Positions 1 through 6,998 of a stretch of DNA of 17,059 bases are shown here, in pieces. Origin of the DNA: Clostridia bacterium (GTDB lineage Bacteria > Bacillota > Clostridia > Oscillospirales > CAG-272); contig JAKSPR010000014.1 of the NCBI GenBank assembly GCA_024404655.1, positions 1 through 17,059 of the forward strand. The letters are read 5' to 3'. The translations under genes were made by a program, and so were the position numbers. The notes under the pieces were generated by a model, which saw only the letters and a list, made by a program, of their open reading frames with translations, did no database searches and was not told the origin of the DNA. Position 1 is the stretch's first letter; every line of letters begins with the position of its first letter.

Positions 1-1
1 C

Positions 2-61
2 AACCTGCTGGGCTACGAAGCACCTGCTATGTGGGATGAATCCCTGATCGAAATCAAATAA
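2..61 (+). CDS. 3' end of an unidentified protein gene (partial)
   Basis: Only the last 19 codons lie in the window, ending in TAA at 59-61; the C-terminal peptide is NLLGYEAPAMWDESLIEIK. The reading frame is open from the window edge and is followed 22 bases later by a strong intrinsic terminator, which is why I take it as a true gene end. The peptide is too short to assign a family, and I do not recognise it. Strand and frame are well supported by the stop plus terminator arrangement; function is unknown. Confidence 0.6.
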   Translation, partial: NLLGYEAPAMWDESLIEIK

Positions 62-82
62 GTTCCGCTGATGGCGGAATCC

Positions 83-124
83 GGGCTGCTGTGCGTTGAC
101 AATGTGCGGCAGCCTGATTTTTTC
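83..124 (+). terminator. Rho-independent terminator of the upstream partial gene
   Basis: A 14-bp stem pairs 84-97 with 101-114 around the three-base loop GAC. Three of the pairs are G-U wobbles. A run of six T follows at 118-123. It lies 22 bases after the stop codon at 61 and should end the transcript of the upstream gene. Confidence 0.85.
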
Positions 125-133
125 TTTGATATT

Positions 134-299
134 TTCCGGTTTGTCATCGCGGGGAGGCCAAGGGAACCATCTCAGACGCCGAAGTTTCCCTTGGGCCTCC
201 CGGTGAGCCTGTGCAGATGCCGGGAACAGTCAGCCCCCTCCACAATCCCTCCTTGGCTGAGAACGGCGGAAGCCGGAAGTTCTGCGGTCGGCTTTTTTT
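134..299 (+). ncRNA. Candidate structured RNA ending in an intrinsic terminator, class unknown
   Basis: No credible protein gene covers this stretch, but the plus strand can fold into a closed multi-arm structure. A 9-bp closing stem pairs 134-142 with 270-278. Inside it lie a long arm, 152-166 with 186-201 (15 pairs and one bulged base), and a second arm, 230-235 with 255-260 (TCAGCC/GGCTGA). A terminator hairpin, AGCCG 271-275 with CGGCT 289-293, is followed by seven T at 293-299. The terminator's left side is also the right side of the closing stem, so the two folds exclude each other, as in riboswitch expression platforms. It could equally be a free-standing small RNA, because the next gene starts about 300 bases further on. 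No clear promoter is visible, and I could not match it to a known RNA class. Confidence 0.4.
271..299 (+). terminator. Terminator at the end of the candidate RNA
   Basis: AGCCG at 271-275 pairs with CGGCT at 289-293 and runs directly into a T-tract (293-299). The outer stem is only five pairs, with a 13-base loop, so it is weaker than the other terminators in the window. Competing hairpins use the same bases: CGGC 264-267 with GCCG 272-275 around GGAA, and the 134-142/270-278 stem. Confidence 0.5.
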
Positions 300-447
300 G
301 ATTTGCCTGCGGCAAATCGGGGAGGGCGGCGCGGATTGTCTTTCCGGCGGTTCCAGTTGTTGTTAAGCAGATGACGGAATATGCCAGTTCTTCATACGCC
401 AGCTCATCCGATTCTTATACTTCAAAAAGAAAAAATCAGGCTTGGGT
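300..447. other. Intergenic stretch with one perfect small hairpin
   Basis: The run from 300 to the dispersed element at 448 has no convincing gene. It starts with a perfect hairpin, GATTTGCC (300-307) and GGCAAATC (311-318) around TGC, immediately after the preceding T-tract. A TATACT at 416-421 could be a -10 box for the downstream lipoprotein gene, but no good -35 box sits at the right distance, so that promoter is only a guess. Confidence 0.4.
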
Positions 448-498
448 GATGCCCGCGAAGCATGCAAGGGCGACCGCAAAGCCCTTGCCGGTCACCCC
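448..498. repeat. Dispersed palindromic element, copy 1
   Basis: This 51-bp segment recurs at 17009-17059 with a single difference (A at 462, C at 17023). It contains a perfect 8-bp inverted repeat, GCAAGGGC 464-471 and GCCCTTGC 481-488, around a 9-base loop. In this copy an outer layer (GGGTGA 444-449 with TCACCC 492-497) extends the pairing. It lies upstream of the CapA-like gene and interrupts no recognisable gene. It resembles the REP/ERIC style of intergenic element, but I do not recognise a named family. Confidence 0.75.
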
Positions 499-595
499 CC
501 AAAGCCGGGTAAAGCACAAAAACAGGTCGAGGGCAGAGACCCGGCTGAAACTGAAACATCACTTTTATTCCACCCATACGAAAGGAACTTTCTGT

Positions 596-1954
596 ATGAT
601 GAAAAAGATTCTTTGCTGCATACTATGTTTTTTGATGATGGCAGTGCTTGCCGGATGCGAGCTCCCGGCGCTGCCGGGAGTGACCTCGGGGGCACAGCTG
701 GGGGTTCAGACGGACGCCCGCACGCCGGAGCCTTTTACGCCTCCTGTGACCGATACTGTCAACCCGCCGGAAACGGAGCCCGGAACGGAAACCATAACAG
801 AGACTGTGACCGAGCCTGTCACAGAGCCCGTCACCGAACCTCTCACGGAAGCCGTGACCGAAGCGCCGGAACCGGAGCCTCCGAAGGAGCTGCGCGCCTC
901 GTTCCTCGGTGCCGGGGACTCCATCATCCATGAGGGCATCTGGATGGAAGCCCGGAAGCATGCGGGAGAGGGCAATTACGCCCGCGCTTATGACTTCTCT
1001 CATCTGTTCTCCGGTATGACCGATCTGATTTCCGGGGCGGATATCGCCTTTATCAATCAGGAGACGCTGATGGCGGGGGAGGAATACGGCTATTCCGGCT
1101 ATCCCCGGTTCAATTCGCCCAGAGACCTTGCAAAGGACATTCTGGATGCGGGCTTTGACGTCATCAACATTGCCAACAACCACATGATGGATCAGCTGCC
1201 CGACGGTCTTGCCGCTACCATTTCCTTTTGGAAATCCCAGCCCTGTACCCTCATCGGCGGATATGAGAATACGGCGGATTACGATGCTGTGCGCATCGTC
1301 GAAGCAAACGGCATCAGAGTGGCGTTCCTTTCCTACTGCTACGGCACCAACGGTCTTTCCATGCCCGCGGGCTATGATATGATCATCCCCTATCTTGATG
1401 AGACCGTCATCCGCCGCCAGACTGCCATTGCGAAGGAGCAGGCCGACTTCATTCTGGTCTCCGTGCACTGGGGTGAGGACAGCGTGCAGGCCGTGACCCA
1501 GCAGCAGAAGACCTTTGCAAAACTTTTTGCCGACTGCGGTGTGGATGCGGTCATCGGCCATCATCCGCACCTCATCCAGCCCATCGAGTGGATCGAGGGG
1601 GAGGGCGGACACAAGATGCTCTGCGCCTATTCCCTTGGCAATCTCTATTCTCTGATGGCAAAATCCGAAAACATGGTCGGCGGATATCTCGCCTTTGATC
1701 TGGTCAAGACCGGAGACGAAACGCATCTGGAAAATGCGGCTTTCATCCCGACGATCTTCTATTACAACATGGGCTTCTTCGGTCAGCATCTCTATTTCAT
1801 GCAGGACTATACCGAAAAGCTGGCGTCCTCCCACGGCGTACAGAATTACGGCAGTGTATCCAAGAAGCCGGAGGAACTGATCGCCTATACCCAGTCTCTG
1901 ATCTCCGATGAGTTCCTGCCCGACTGCCTGAAAGCGGGGAGCGCAGACTCATGA
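596..1954 (+). CDS. CapA-family lipoprotein (poly-gamma-glutamate/capsule-type metallophosphatase fold)
   Basis: A predicted secreted lipoprotein of 452 residues. The chosen start (ATG 596) follows AAAGGA at 581-586. The open frame continues further upstream, but that part crosses the dispersed palindromic element and lacks a signal sequence. The mature end is marked by a lipobox LAGC with Cys21. Residues about 45-97 form a Thr-Glu-Pro-rich spacer, and the CapA domain follows from about residue 100. Its family signatures are GAGDSIIH, a FINQE segment, NIANNHMMD, and the downstream HWGED and GHHPH motifs, which supply metal ligands in this fold. CapA-like proteins take part in poly-gamma-glutamate or capsule handling, but many stand-alone homologues have no tested role. 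No capB/capC neighbours are present, so a capsule function is not shown. The stop overlaps the start of the next gene (ATGA). Confidence 0.88.
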   Translation: MMKKILCCILCFLMMAVLAGCELPALPGVTSGAQLGVQTDARTPEPFTPPVTDTVNPPETEPGTETITETVTEPVTEPVTEPLTEAVTEAPEPEPPKELRASFLGAGDSIIHEGIWMEARKHAGEGNYARAYDFSHLFSGMTDLISGADIAFINQETLMAGEEYGYSGYPRFNSPRDLAKDILDAGFDVINIANNHMMDQLPDGLAATISFWKSQPCTLIGGYENTADYDAVRIVEANGIRVAFLSYCYGTNGLSMPAGYDMIIPYLDETVIRRQTAIAKEQADFILVSVHWGEDSVQAVTQQQKTFAKLFADCGVDAVIGHHPHLIQPIEWIEGEGGHKMLCAYSLGNLYSLMAKSENMVGGYLAFDLVKTGDETHLENAAFIPTIFYYNMGFFGQHLYFMQDYTEKLASSHGVQNYGSVSKKPEELIAYTQSLISDEFLPDCLKAGSADS

Positions 1955-2700
1955 TGCGTGCGGAGCAAGCGCTGATCTCCGATCTGCTCCGTCAACACCA
2001 TATTGAGGACGGGGAAATGGGAACACTCTTTCTGGGACAGAAAGATACCCGCCCCCTTGACCGCCGTCTGAACGTGATTGCGCCGGTCTCCTTTGCCTGT
2101 GTGAGCGGGCGCATCATCGGCTCTGCCTATCCGGAGCTTTGTGAGCCTGTCTTTTCGCATCTTGAAACATACCGGGAAAATCCTCTCGGGGAGGAATCCC
2201 TGACCGTCCTTGACCGTCTTCTGCGTCCGTATCTTGCAGGATGGGGCTATCGTCCCGCCGTCTTTCCCACACGCACGGCAAGGTCTCTTGTCCTGCCGGA
2301 GGACTATCGCCCGAAAAGAGAATACATCCTTTCAGGAACGGAGTTTCTGACGGAGGGGGCAGCGGAAACTCTGAAAAACCGCACTTCCATGAAATTTGCC
2401 GACTGCGTGAAGCGTCCCGCCTTTGTCTTTGCCGGGGATGGGGAAGTACCTGCCATCGCCGCCGTCAACAGCGCAACGGAGAAATCGTTGTGTCAGGAAA
2501 TCGGTGTGGAATGCGCACCCGGTTTCCGCAGGCGGGGACTGGGACTTTCCTGCGTCTGTGCGCTTGCGGAGTATCTTTTCCTGCGGGGCGAAAACGTCCT
2601 TTATCAGCATTATGAGGGCAACAAAGCCTCCGGTGCGCTTGCCGAAAAGGCCGGATTTGTACCCGTCGGCGGATTCTTTACCTATACTTCCATGCGCTGA
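1951..2700 (+). CDS. GNAT-family N-acetyltransferase
   Basis: A 249-residue cytoplasmic protein whose start ATG (1951) overlaps the stop of the CapA-like gene by four bases, implying translational coupling; GGGGAG about ten bases upstream can serve as the ribosome binding site. The last third carries the acetyl-CoA binding signature of the GNAT fold, a beta strand (IGVECAPGF) running into RRRGLG, followed by a helix and the typical NKASGALAEKAGF segment near the C-terminus. The N-terminal two thirds look like the extended form seen in the GNAT_acetyltran group (PF12746-like), more than a compact single-domain acetyltransferase. The acceptor substrate cannot be told from sequence. An alternative start is the next codon (ATG 1954). 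Confidence 0.8.
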   Translation: MMRAEQALISDLLRQHHIEDGEMGTLFLGQKDTRPLDRRLNVIAPVSFACVSGRIIGSAYPELCEPVFSHLETYRENPLGEESLTVLDRLLRPYLAGWGYRPAVFPTRTARSLVLPEDYRPKREYILSGTEFLTEGAAETLKNRTSMKFADCVKRPAFVFAGDGEVPAIAAVNSATEKSLCQEIGVECAPGFRRRGLGLSCVCALAEYLFLRGENVLYQHYEGNKASGALAEKAGFVPVGGFFTYTSMR

Positions 2701-2720
2701 TATCAAAATTCACACATATC

Positions 2721-2749
2721 TTGCAATTTTGAAAGAAATGTTGTATACT
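2721..2749 (+). promoter_or_regulatory. Sigma-A type promoter for the rluA-family operon
   Basis: TTGCAA at 2721-2726 and TATACT at 2744-2749 are separated by exactly 17 bases in an AT-rich gap between genes. Transcription would start near 2756, about 20 bases before the start codon. It probably drives the pseudouridine synthase gene and the tightly packed genes after it, possibly as far as walRK. Confidence 0.75.
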
Positions 2750-2777
2750 TAATAGCAAAGGGAAGGGGGCTTGTCGT

Positions 2778-3728
2778 ATGGAATACCGGATTGAACCGAT
2801 CTATGACGGAATCCAGCTCAAAAGCTACCTTCTGCGCACCCTCGGCCTGTCCTCCGCCATTCTCACGGAGCTGAAAAAACGTCCGGACGGGCTGCTCATC
2901 AATGGGGAGCACGTCACCGTGCGCTATATCTTAAAAACGGGCGATATTCTCTCCGTTTCCGATGAGGACCGGGAAGCGTCCGAACATATTGTTCCGGTGA
3001 AGCTTCCCCTCTGCATCCTCTATGAGGACCGGGACTATATCGTACTCAATAAACCCCCGTATATGCCGACCCATCCTTCCCACGGGCATTTTGACGATAC
3101 CCTTGCCAATGCTCTTGCTTATTATTTTGAATCAAAGAACGAACCCTTTGTGTTCCGCAGCTGCAGCCGCCTCGATCGCGATACCAGCGGTGTTGTGACG
3201 GTGGCAAAGAACCGCGCCGCTGCCTACCGCTTCCACGAAGCGCATCTTTCGGGCGGCATTGAAAAGACGTATCTTGCCGTCCTGCACGGAACCATGCCGG
3301 ACACGATGACATTGTTCGACGGTCCCATCCGGCGCCGGGAGGAATCTGTCATCACCCGCATCGTGGCGGAAGACGGACAGCCTGCCCTGACCCGCTGCCG
3401 GGTTCTCGGCTATGGAAAAACCCCCGCCGGGGAGCCGCTGACCTTTGTTTCTGCCAATCCCGTGACCGGGCGCACTCACCAGCTCCGCGTCCATTTTTCC
3501 CATGCGGGATATCCCATTCTCGGTGATTTCCTCTATGGAAAAGAGGAGCCGGAACTCATCGGACGTCAGGCGCTCCACTGCGTGAAAACCTCGTTTCCCC
3601 ATCCCTCTCTGGGCCGCGTGACCGTATCCGCCGCTCTGCCCGACGATATGGCACGCCTCTTTTCCGATTCCTGTGACACGGATCAGATACTCCTGCAATC
3701 AAAACGAAAGGAAGAATCCGGACGATGA
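2778..3728 (+). CDS. RluA-family pseudouridine synthase
   Basis: A 316-residue cytoplasmic enzyme that isomerises specific uridines to pseudouridine, most likely in ribosomal RNA. A strong GGAAGGGGG site (2761-2769) lies eight bases before the ATG. Residues about 10-65 resemble an S4-type RNA-binding segment (DGLLINGEHVTVRYILKTGD). The catalytic domain begins with YIVLNKPPYMPTHPS and carries SRLDRDTSGVV, in which Asp133 is the expected nucleophile. The family's closing motif RTHQLRVHFSHAGYPILGD is intact. Length fits RluD/RluA-type proteins. Which uridine is modified cannot be read from the sequence, so I give no symbol. It is the first gene after a consensus promoter, and its stop overlaps the next gene's ATG by four bases. 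Confidence 0.92.
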   Translation: MEYRIEPIYDGIQLKSYLLRTLGLSSAILTELKKRPDGLLINGEHVTVRYILKTGDILSVSDEDREASEHIVPVKLPLCILYEDRDYIVLNKPPYMPTHPSHGHFDDTLANALAYYFESKNEPFVFRSCSRLDRDTSGVVTVAKNRAAAYRFHEAHLSGGIEKTYLAVLHGTMPDTMTLFDGPIRRREESVITRIVAEDGQPALTRCRVLGYGKTPAGEPLTFVSANPVTGRTHQLRVHFSHAGYPILGDFLYGKEEPELIGRQALHCVKTSFPHPSLGRVTVSAALPDDMARLFSDSCDTDQILLQSKRKEESGR

Positions 3729-4927
3729 ACACCAAAGCCAAGACCACGACCTTTCAGAAAATCAGACGGTATATCCCCGTCTGTCTGCCCGTATGCCTCG
3801 TCCTTGCGGCGGCGTCTTTATTCATCACGCTGTATACCGCAGACAAACCGGAGCTTGCTGCGCAGATCAATTACTGGTGGGGCGGCATCCTGCGCTTCGG
3901 TATGGCGTATCTCTCCGTTCTGATCCCGTTTTCTTTAGCGGAAGGACTGCTCATCTTCTCCCCTGTACTCCTTGCGTTTCTCATTTATCTGGCTGTCCGT
4001 TTTGCCCAAAAAGGACTGCGGGCGGGGATCCGGTATCTCTGTGTACTGCTGTCCATCCTCTGTCTGATCTATACGTTCTTTGTGGCCTCTCTGGGGCTCG
4101 GATTCAATGTGCCGACCCTTGGAGATGAACTGGGACTGGCCGACGAACCCGTCAGTGCGGAGCAGCTTTATGAAACCATGATGTGGGCGGCAGATGAGGC
4201 AAATGCCCTCTGCGGCAAGGTGGATTTCGCGTTCCAGGATTTCTCCTATATGCCTTTTGCAAACTATAACGATATGTGCGCCGATCTGATGGTCGGTTAT
4301 GCGCGGCTGCACAGAGAACATCCGCTGTATTTCAATCTGCCCACCAGGATCAAGCCGGTCATCCTCTCGGAGGCTATGTCCTATACCCACATCACTGGCA
4401 TCTATACCTTCTTCACGGGCGAATCCAATCTGAACGTGAATTTCCCGGACTACACGCTGCCCTTTACCGCAGCCCATGAGCTTGCCCATCAGAGAGGCTT
4501 TGCAAGAGAAAAAGAAGCGAACTTCATTGCATTCCTCGTCTGCATCCGGAGTGAGGACCCCTATACCCGCTATTCCGGCTATGTCAACATGGTGGAGTAT
4601 CTCTCAAATGCCCTCTATTCCGCGGACCGAGATCTGTGGAACGAGTGCATGAACCACCTTGACAACCGCATCCGTTATGAAATGCGTGCCTACAGCGCAT
4701 TCTTTGAAAAGTACCGCGAAAATACCGCCGCCAAGGTCAGCGACGCGGTCAATGATACCTATCTGAAATCCCAGGGACAGGAGGCCGGAACCAAGAGCTA
4801 CGGCCTTGTGGTCGACCTCGCCGTCTCCTATTACTATCAGAATGTAAAACCCGCCGAAACGCTTCCAGGCGGCGAAGAAGAACTTACCGAGCCTGCGGAA
4901 GCCCCCGACGGAGGCGAAACACCGTAA
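3725..4927 (+). CDS. DUF3810-like integral membrane protein with HExxH motif
   Basis: A 400-residue protein with three probable N-terminal membrane spans (about residues 17-36, 60-90 and 103-122), then a soluble part. The diagnostic segment is AAHELAHQRGFAREKEANF: HELAH (251-255) is an HExxH zinc-binding motif and Glu264 could be the third ligand, the pattern of gluzincin-like peptidases. This layout matches the DUF3810 family, whose substrate is unknown. The C-terminal tail is rich in Glu and Pro. The start ATG overlaps the stop of the pseudouridine synthase gene (ATGA) and follows GAAAGGAAG; the next gene begins one base after its stop, so it sits inside an operon. A peptidase role is inferred from the motif only. 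Confidence 0.85.
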   Translation: MNTKAKTTTFQKIRRYIPVCLPVCLVLAAASLFITLYTADKPELAAQINYWWGGILRFGMAYLSVLIPFSLAEGLLIFSPVLLAFLIYLAVRFAQKGLRAGIRYLCVLLSILCLIYTFFVASLGLGFNVPTLGDELGLADEPVSAEQLYETMMWAADEANALCGKVDFAFQDFSYMPFANYNDMCADLMVGYARLHREHPLYFNLPTRIKPVILSEAMSYTHITGIYTFFTGESNLNVNFPDYTLPFTAAHELAHQRGFAREKEANFIAFLVCIRSEDPYTRYSGYVNMVEYLSNALYSADRDLWNECMNHLDNRIRYEMRAYSAFFEKYRENTAAKVSDAVNDTYLKSQGQEAGTKSYGLVVDLAVSYYYQNVKPAETLPGGEEELTEPAEAPDGGETP

Positions 4928-4928
4928 T

Positions 4929-6197
4929 ATGAAACGATTCCAAAAGACGATCGCACTGATTTTAGCGCCGCTTATGGCCGTCAGCCTGATCATCGCCTGT
5001 CTTCCGGCGATCCGTGTCCATGCGGCGGAGTGCCCGTCCCTTTTCTACAACGATACGCCGTGGGAGAACGATCTGCGGAATCCCGCGGCTTATTTCCGTG
5101 TCGGTGCCTTTGATGACTTCTGGATTCCGCTTTCTCTGTTTGAAAAGCTTCAGAACGTCAAGATCCGGCGCAGCTATGACAACAATTCCAAGGTCCTCCG
5201 CCGTTTTACCATCAGCGATGAGGGAACGGGCAAAAGCCTTTCCTTTGAGGCGGATAACGAATATGTCCAGACGGAGCGCGGTCCCGTCATCGTCCTGCGC
5301 ACGATCCTTTACTACAAGGAACGTTATCTCCCCATGCGCGACGTCTGCCACTATTTCGGCTGGACCTTTGATTATCTGCGCTACGGAGAGGATAAAATGG
5401 TCGTCCGTATCATGGACGGCACCCAGACCCTTTCCTTCACGGATCTCCTTGCTCCATACAATCTGAATCCCGACACCGATACGCCGGACACCGAGGTGAC
5501 AGAGCCGCCGGAAACGGAACCGCCCGTGACAGAACCTTCCGTCACAGAGACCACACCGCCCGACGTCACGCCCCAGCCGCCTCAGGTCGTTTACCGCGCA
5601 TCCCGGGTCATCCTGACCTTTGAGGATCTCGACCCCGTGCATACGCCGGAAATTCTTGATATCCTGTCGGAATACGGCGCAAACGCCCTGTTCTTCGGAA
5701 CAGGCGGGCAGATATCCAAAAATCCGGAGCTTGTGACAAGAATCTTATCGGAGGGTCACGCTTTTGGCCTTCATACCATGTCGGAGGACGAAACCGGACT
5801 GCGGGATACCGATACCCTCCTTGCTTCCTTCGGTGAGGAAAACGATCTTTTATACACGATGACAAAGCAGAAGACGCGGCTCATCCGTCTGCCGGAGGGT
5901 TCTCATTCCGGTTATCTGCATCTGGGAGAACCGCAGAAAAAAGCGCTCTCCGATGCGGGCTATGTCCTCTGGGACTGGAACCTGGCGGCCTTTGACAATG
6001 ATCCGTCCTACACGGCGGATATGGTCTTTGAGAAGCTGGAGCGGGGTTTCAGAAACAGCTTCCAGCCCGTTATCCGCTTCCACTGCACGGAAACGGCTGC
6101 GGAAGTGCTGCCGTCCATCCTCGAACTTGTGTCCTCGGTTCCCACGATGGAAATCCATCCGGTGACAGAGGCAACGGAACCCATCGTGTTCCCGTAA
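4929..6197 (+). CDS. Secreted protein with copper-amine-oxidase-type N domain and degenerate NodB deacetylase domain
   Basis: A 422-residue exported protein. A signal peptide spans about 1-33 (charged start, hydrophobic core, AHA-like cleavage region VHAA). Residues about 95-162 look like the stalk domain found at the N-terminus of copper amine oxidases (YLPMRDVCHYFGWTFDY then MVVRI), which in Bacillota serves as a wall-associated module. A Thr-Glu-Pro linker covers about 179-220. The rest follows the NodB polysaccharide deacetylase fold, but key positions differ: TFDDG is TFEDL (Glu232, Asp233) and the HTxxH metal motif is HTMSE (His282 kept, second His replaced by Glu286). RLPEG and a WDW segment remain. 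It may therefore be inactive or altered in chemistry. It directly precedes walR, which fits a wall-linked role. Confidence 0.82.
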   Translation: MKRFQKTIALILAPLMAVSLIIACLPAIRVHAAECPSLFYNDTPWENDLRNPAAYFRVGAFDDFWIPLSLFEKLQNVKIRRSYDNNSKVLRRFTISDEGTGKSLSFEADNEYVQTERGPVIVLRTILYYKERYLPMRDVCHYFGWTFDYLRYGEDKMVVRIMDGTQTLSFTDLLAPYNLNPDTDTPDTEVTEPPETEPPVTEPSVTETTPPDVTPQPPQVVYRASRVILTFEDLDPVHTPEILDILSEYGANALFFGTGGQISKNPELVTRILSEGHAFGLHTMSEDETGLRDTDTLLASFGEENDLLYTMTKQKTRLIRLPEGSHSGYLHLGEPQKKALSDAGYVLWDWNLAAFDNDPSYTADMVFEKLERGFRNSFQPVIRFHCTETAAEVLPSILELVSSVPTMEIHPVTEATEPIVFP

Positions 6198-6205
6198 TAA
6201 TTCCC

Positions 6206-6221
6206 ATCCGGTTTTCCGGAT
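6206..6221 (+). other. Small hairpin between deacetylase-like gene and walR
   Basis: ATCCGG and CCGGAT form a perfect 6-bp stem around TTTT. No T-tract follows, so it is unlikely to be a full terminator; it could stabilise or tune the transcript before the walR ribosome binding site (GAAAGGA at about 6235-6241). Confidence 0.35.
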
Positions 6222-6251
6222 AACAGATACTGACGAAAGGAATATGCAGCT

Positions 6252-6947
6252 ATGGAAAAAAAGAAAATTCTGATCGTAGAAGACGAAAAAAATATTGCGC
6301 AGGTGCTTGCATTCAATCTGATGCAGGCAGGCTACGCCTTTGATATTGCCTCCGATGGGGAAGAAGGTCTGAAAAAGGCCCTCACCGGCAATTTTGACCT
6401 GATCCTCCTTGATCTGATGCTGCCGAAAATGGACGGTTTCACCGTCTGCCGCGGTATCCGGATGCGGCTCGATACGCCCATCATCATGGTAACGGCAAAG
6501 GAAGAGGAGATCGACAAGATCATGGGTCTGGATCTCGGTGCGGACGACTATGTAACAAAGCCCTTCTCCATCAATCTGCTCTTGGCCCGCATCAAGGCCA
6601 ATATCCGCCGGGCCTCCAATGAGGTCATCACCGGCAAGACCGCAGGTTCCGTCATCACCATCCGCGATCTGGTCATCGACAACGAAAAGTATCTTGTCAA
6701 AAAGAACGGACAGGAGATTTCCCTTTCCAAGATCGAATATGATCTTGTCAGTTATCTTGCCCAGAACGAGGGAAAGCCCTTCACAAGAGAAGCGCTGCTC
6801 TCCGCTGTCTGGGGCTATGACGATTTCTACGGCGACAAGCGGACGGTGGACGTCACCATCAGCCGACTGCGTGCCAAATTGGAAACCGATCCTTCCCATC
6901 CCGAATATATCTTTTCCAAGCACGGCATGGGCTATTATCTCGCCTGA
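6252..6947 (+). CDS. walR: WalR/YycF-like OmpR-family response regulator
   Basis: A 231-residue DNA-binding response regulator. The receiver domain (about 1-120) has all conserved positions: the acidic pocket Glu10-Asp11, phosphoacceptor Asp54 in LILLDLMLP, Thr81, and Lys103 in VTKPFS. Residues about 130-231 form an OmpR/PhoB winged-helix domain (SKIEYDLVSYLAQNEG, KRTVDVTISRLRAKLE, GMGYYLA). The start follows GAAAGGA with suitable spacing. The gene is followed by a histidine kinase with a PAS domain and then YycH/YycI-like genes, which is the Bacillota WalRK layout, and this context is the main reason for the name; PhoP/VicR-type relatives look similar. WalR controls cell wall hydrolases and synthesis genes in known systems. 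Confidence 0.88.
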   Translation: MEKKKILIVEDEKNIAQVLAFNLMQAGYAFDIASDGEEGLKKALTGNFDLILLDLMLPKMDGFTVCRGIRMRLDTPIIMVTAKEEEIDKIMGLDLGADDYVTKPFSINLLLARIKANIRRASNEVITGKTAGSVITIRDLVIDNEKYLVKKNGQEISLSKIEYDLVSYLAQNEGKPFTREALLSAVWGYDDFYGDKRTVDVTISRLRAKLETDPSHPEYIFSKHGMGYYLA

Positions 6948-6998
6948 CAGGGCTGTTTTTCTATATTTCTATATTTTTCTGAAGGGAGGTCACCGTAT

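Noticed and set aside
160..190. Lysine-riboswitch-like pieces (AAGGGAA, GCCGAAG)
   Set aside because: Only short matches; the conserved AGAGGTGCG start and five-arm layout of that class are missing, and no lysine gene is near.
255..262. GGCTGAGA resembling the TPP riboswitch motif
   Set aside because: The matching GGGG-GCC start and CCTGATC/TAATGCC downstream blocks are not present.
71..301. Open frame of 76 codons after the first partial gene
   Set aside because: It runs through two terminators and the folded RNA region, has no ribosome binding site and no recognisable composition of a protein.
371..595. N-terminal extension of the CapA-like gene
   Set aside because: It crosses the dispersed palindromic element, has no signal sequence, and a lipoprotein signal with a ribosome binding site starts cleanly at 596.
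623..1834. 403-codon open frame on minus
   Set aside because: It lies opposite the clear CapA-like gene; long antisense frames are common in GC-rich codon use, and it shows no domain or ribosome binding site.
6947..6998. T-rich stretch between walR and walK as a possible terminator
   Set aside because: No hairpin precedes the T runs, and a strong ribosome binding site follows, so the two genes are more likely one transcript.
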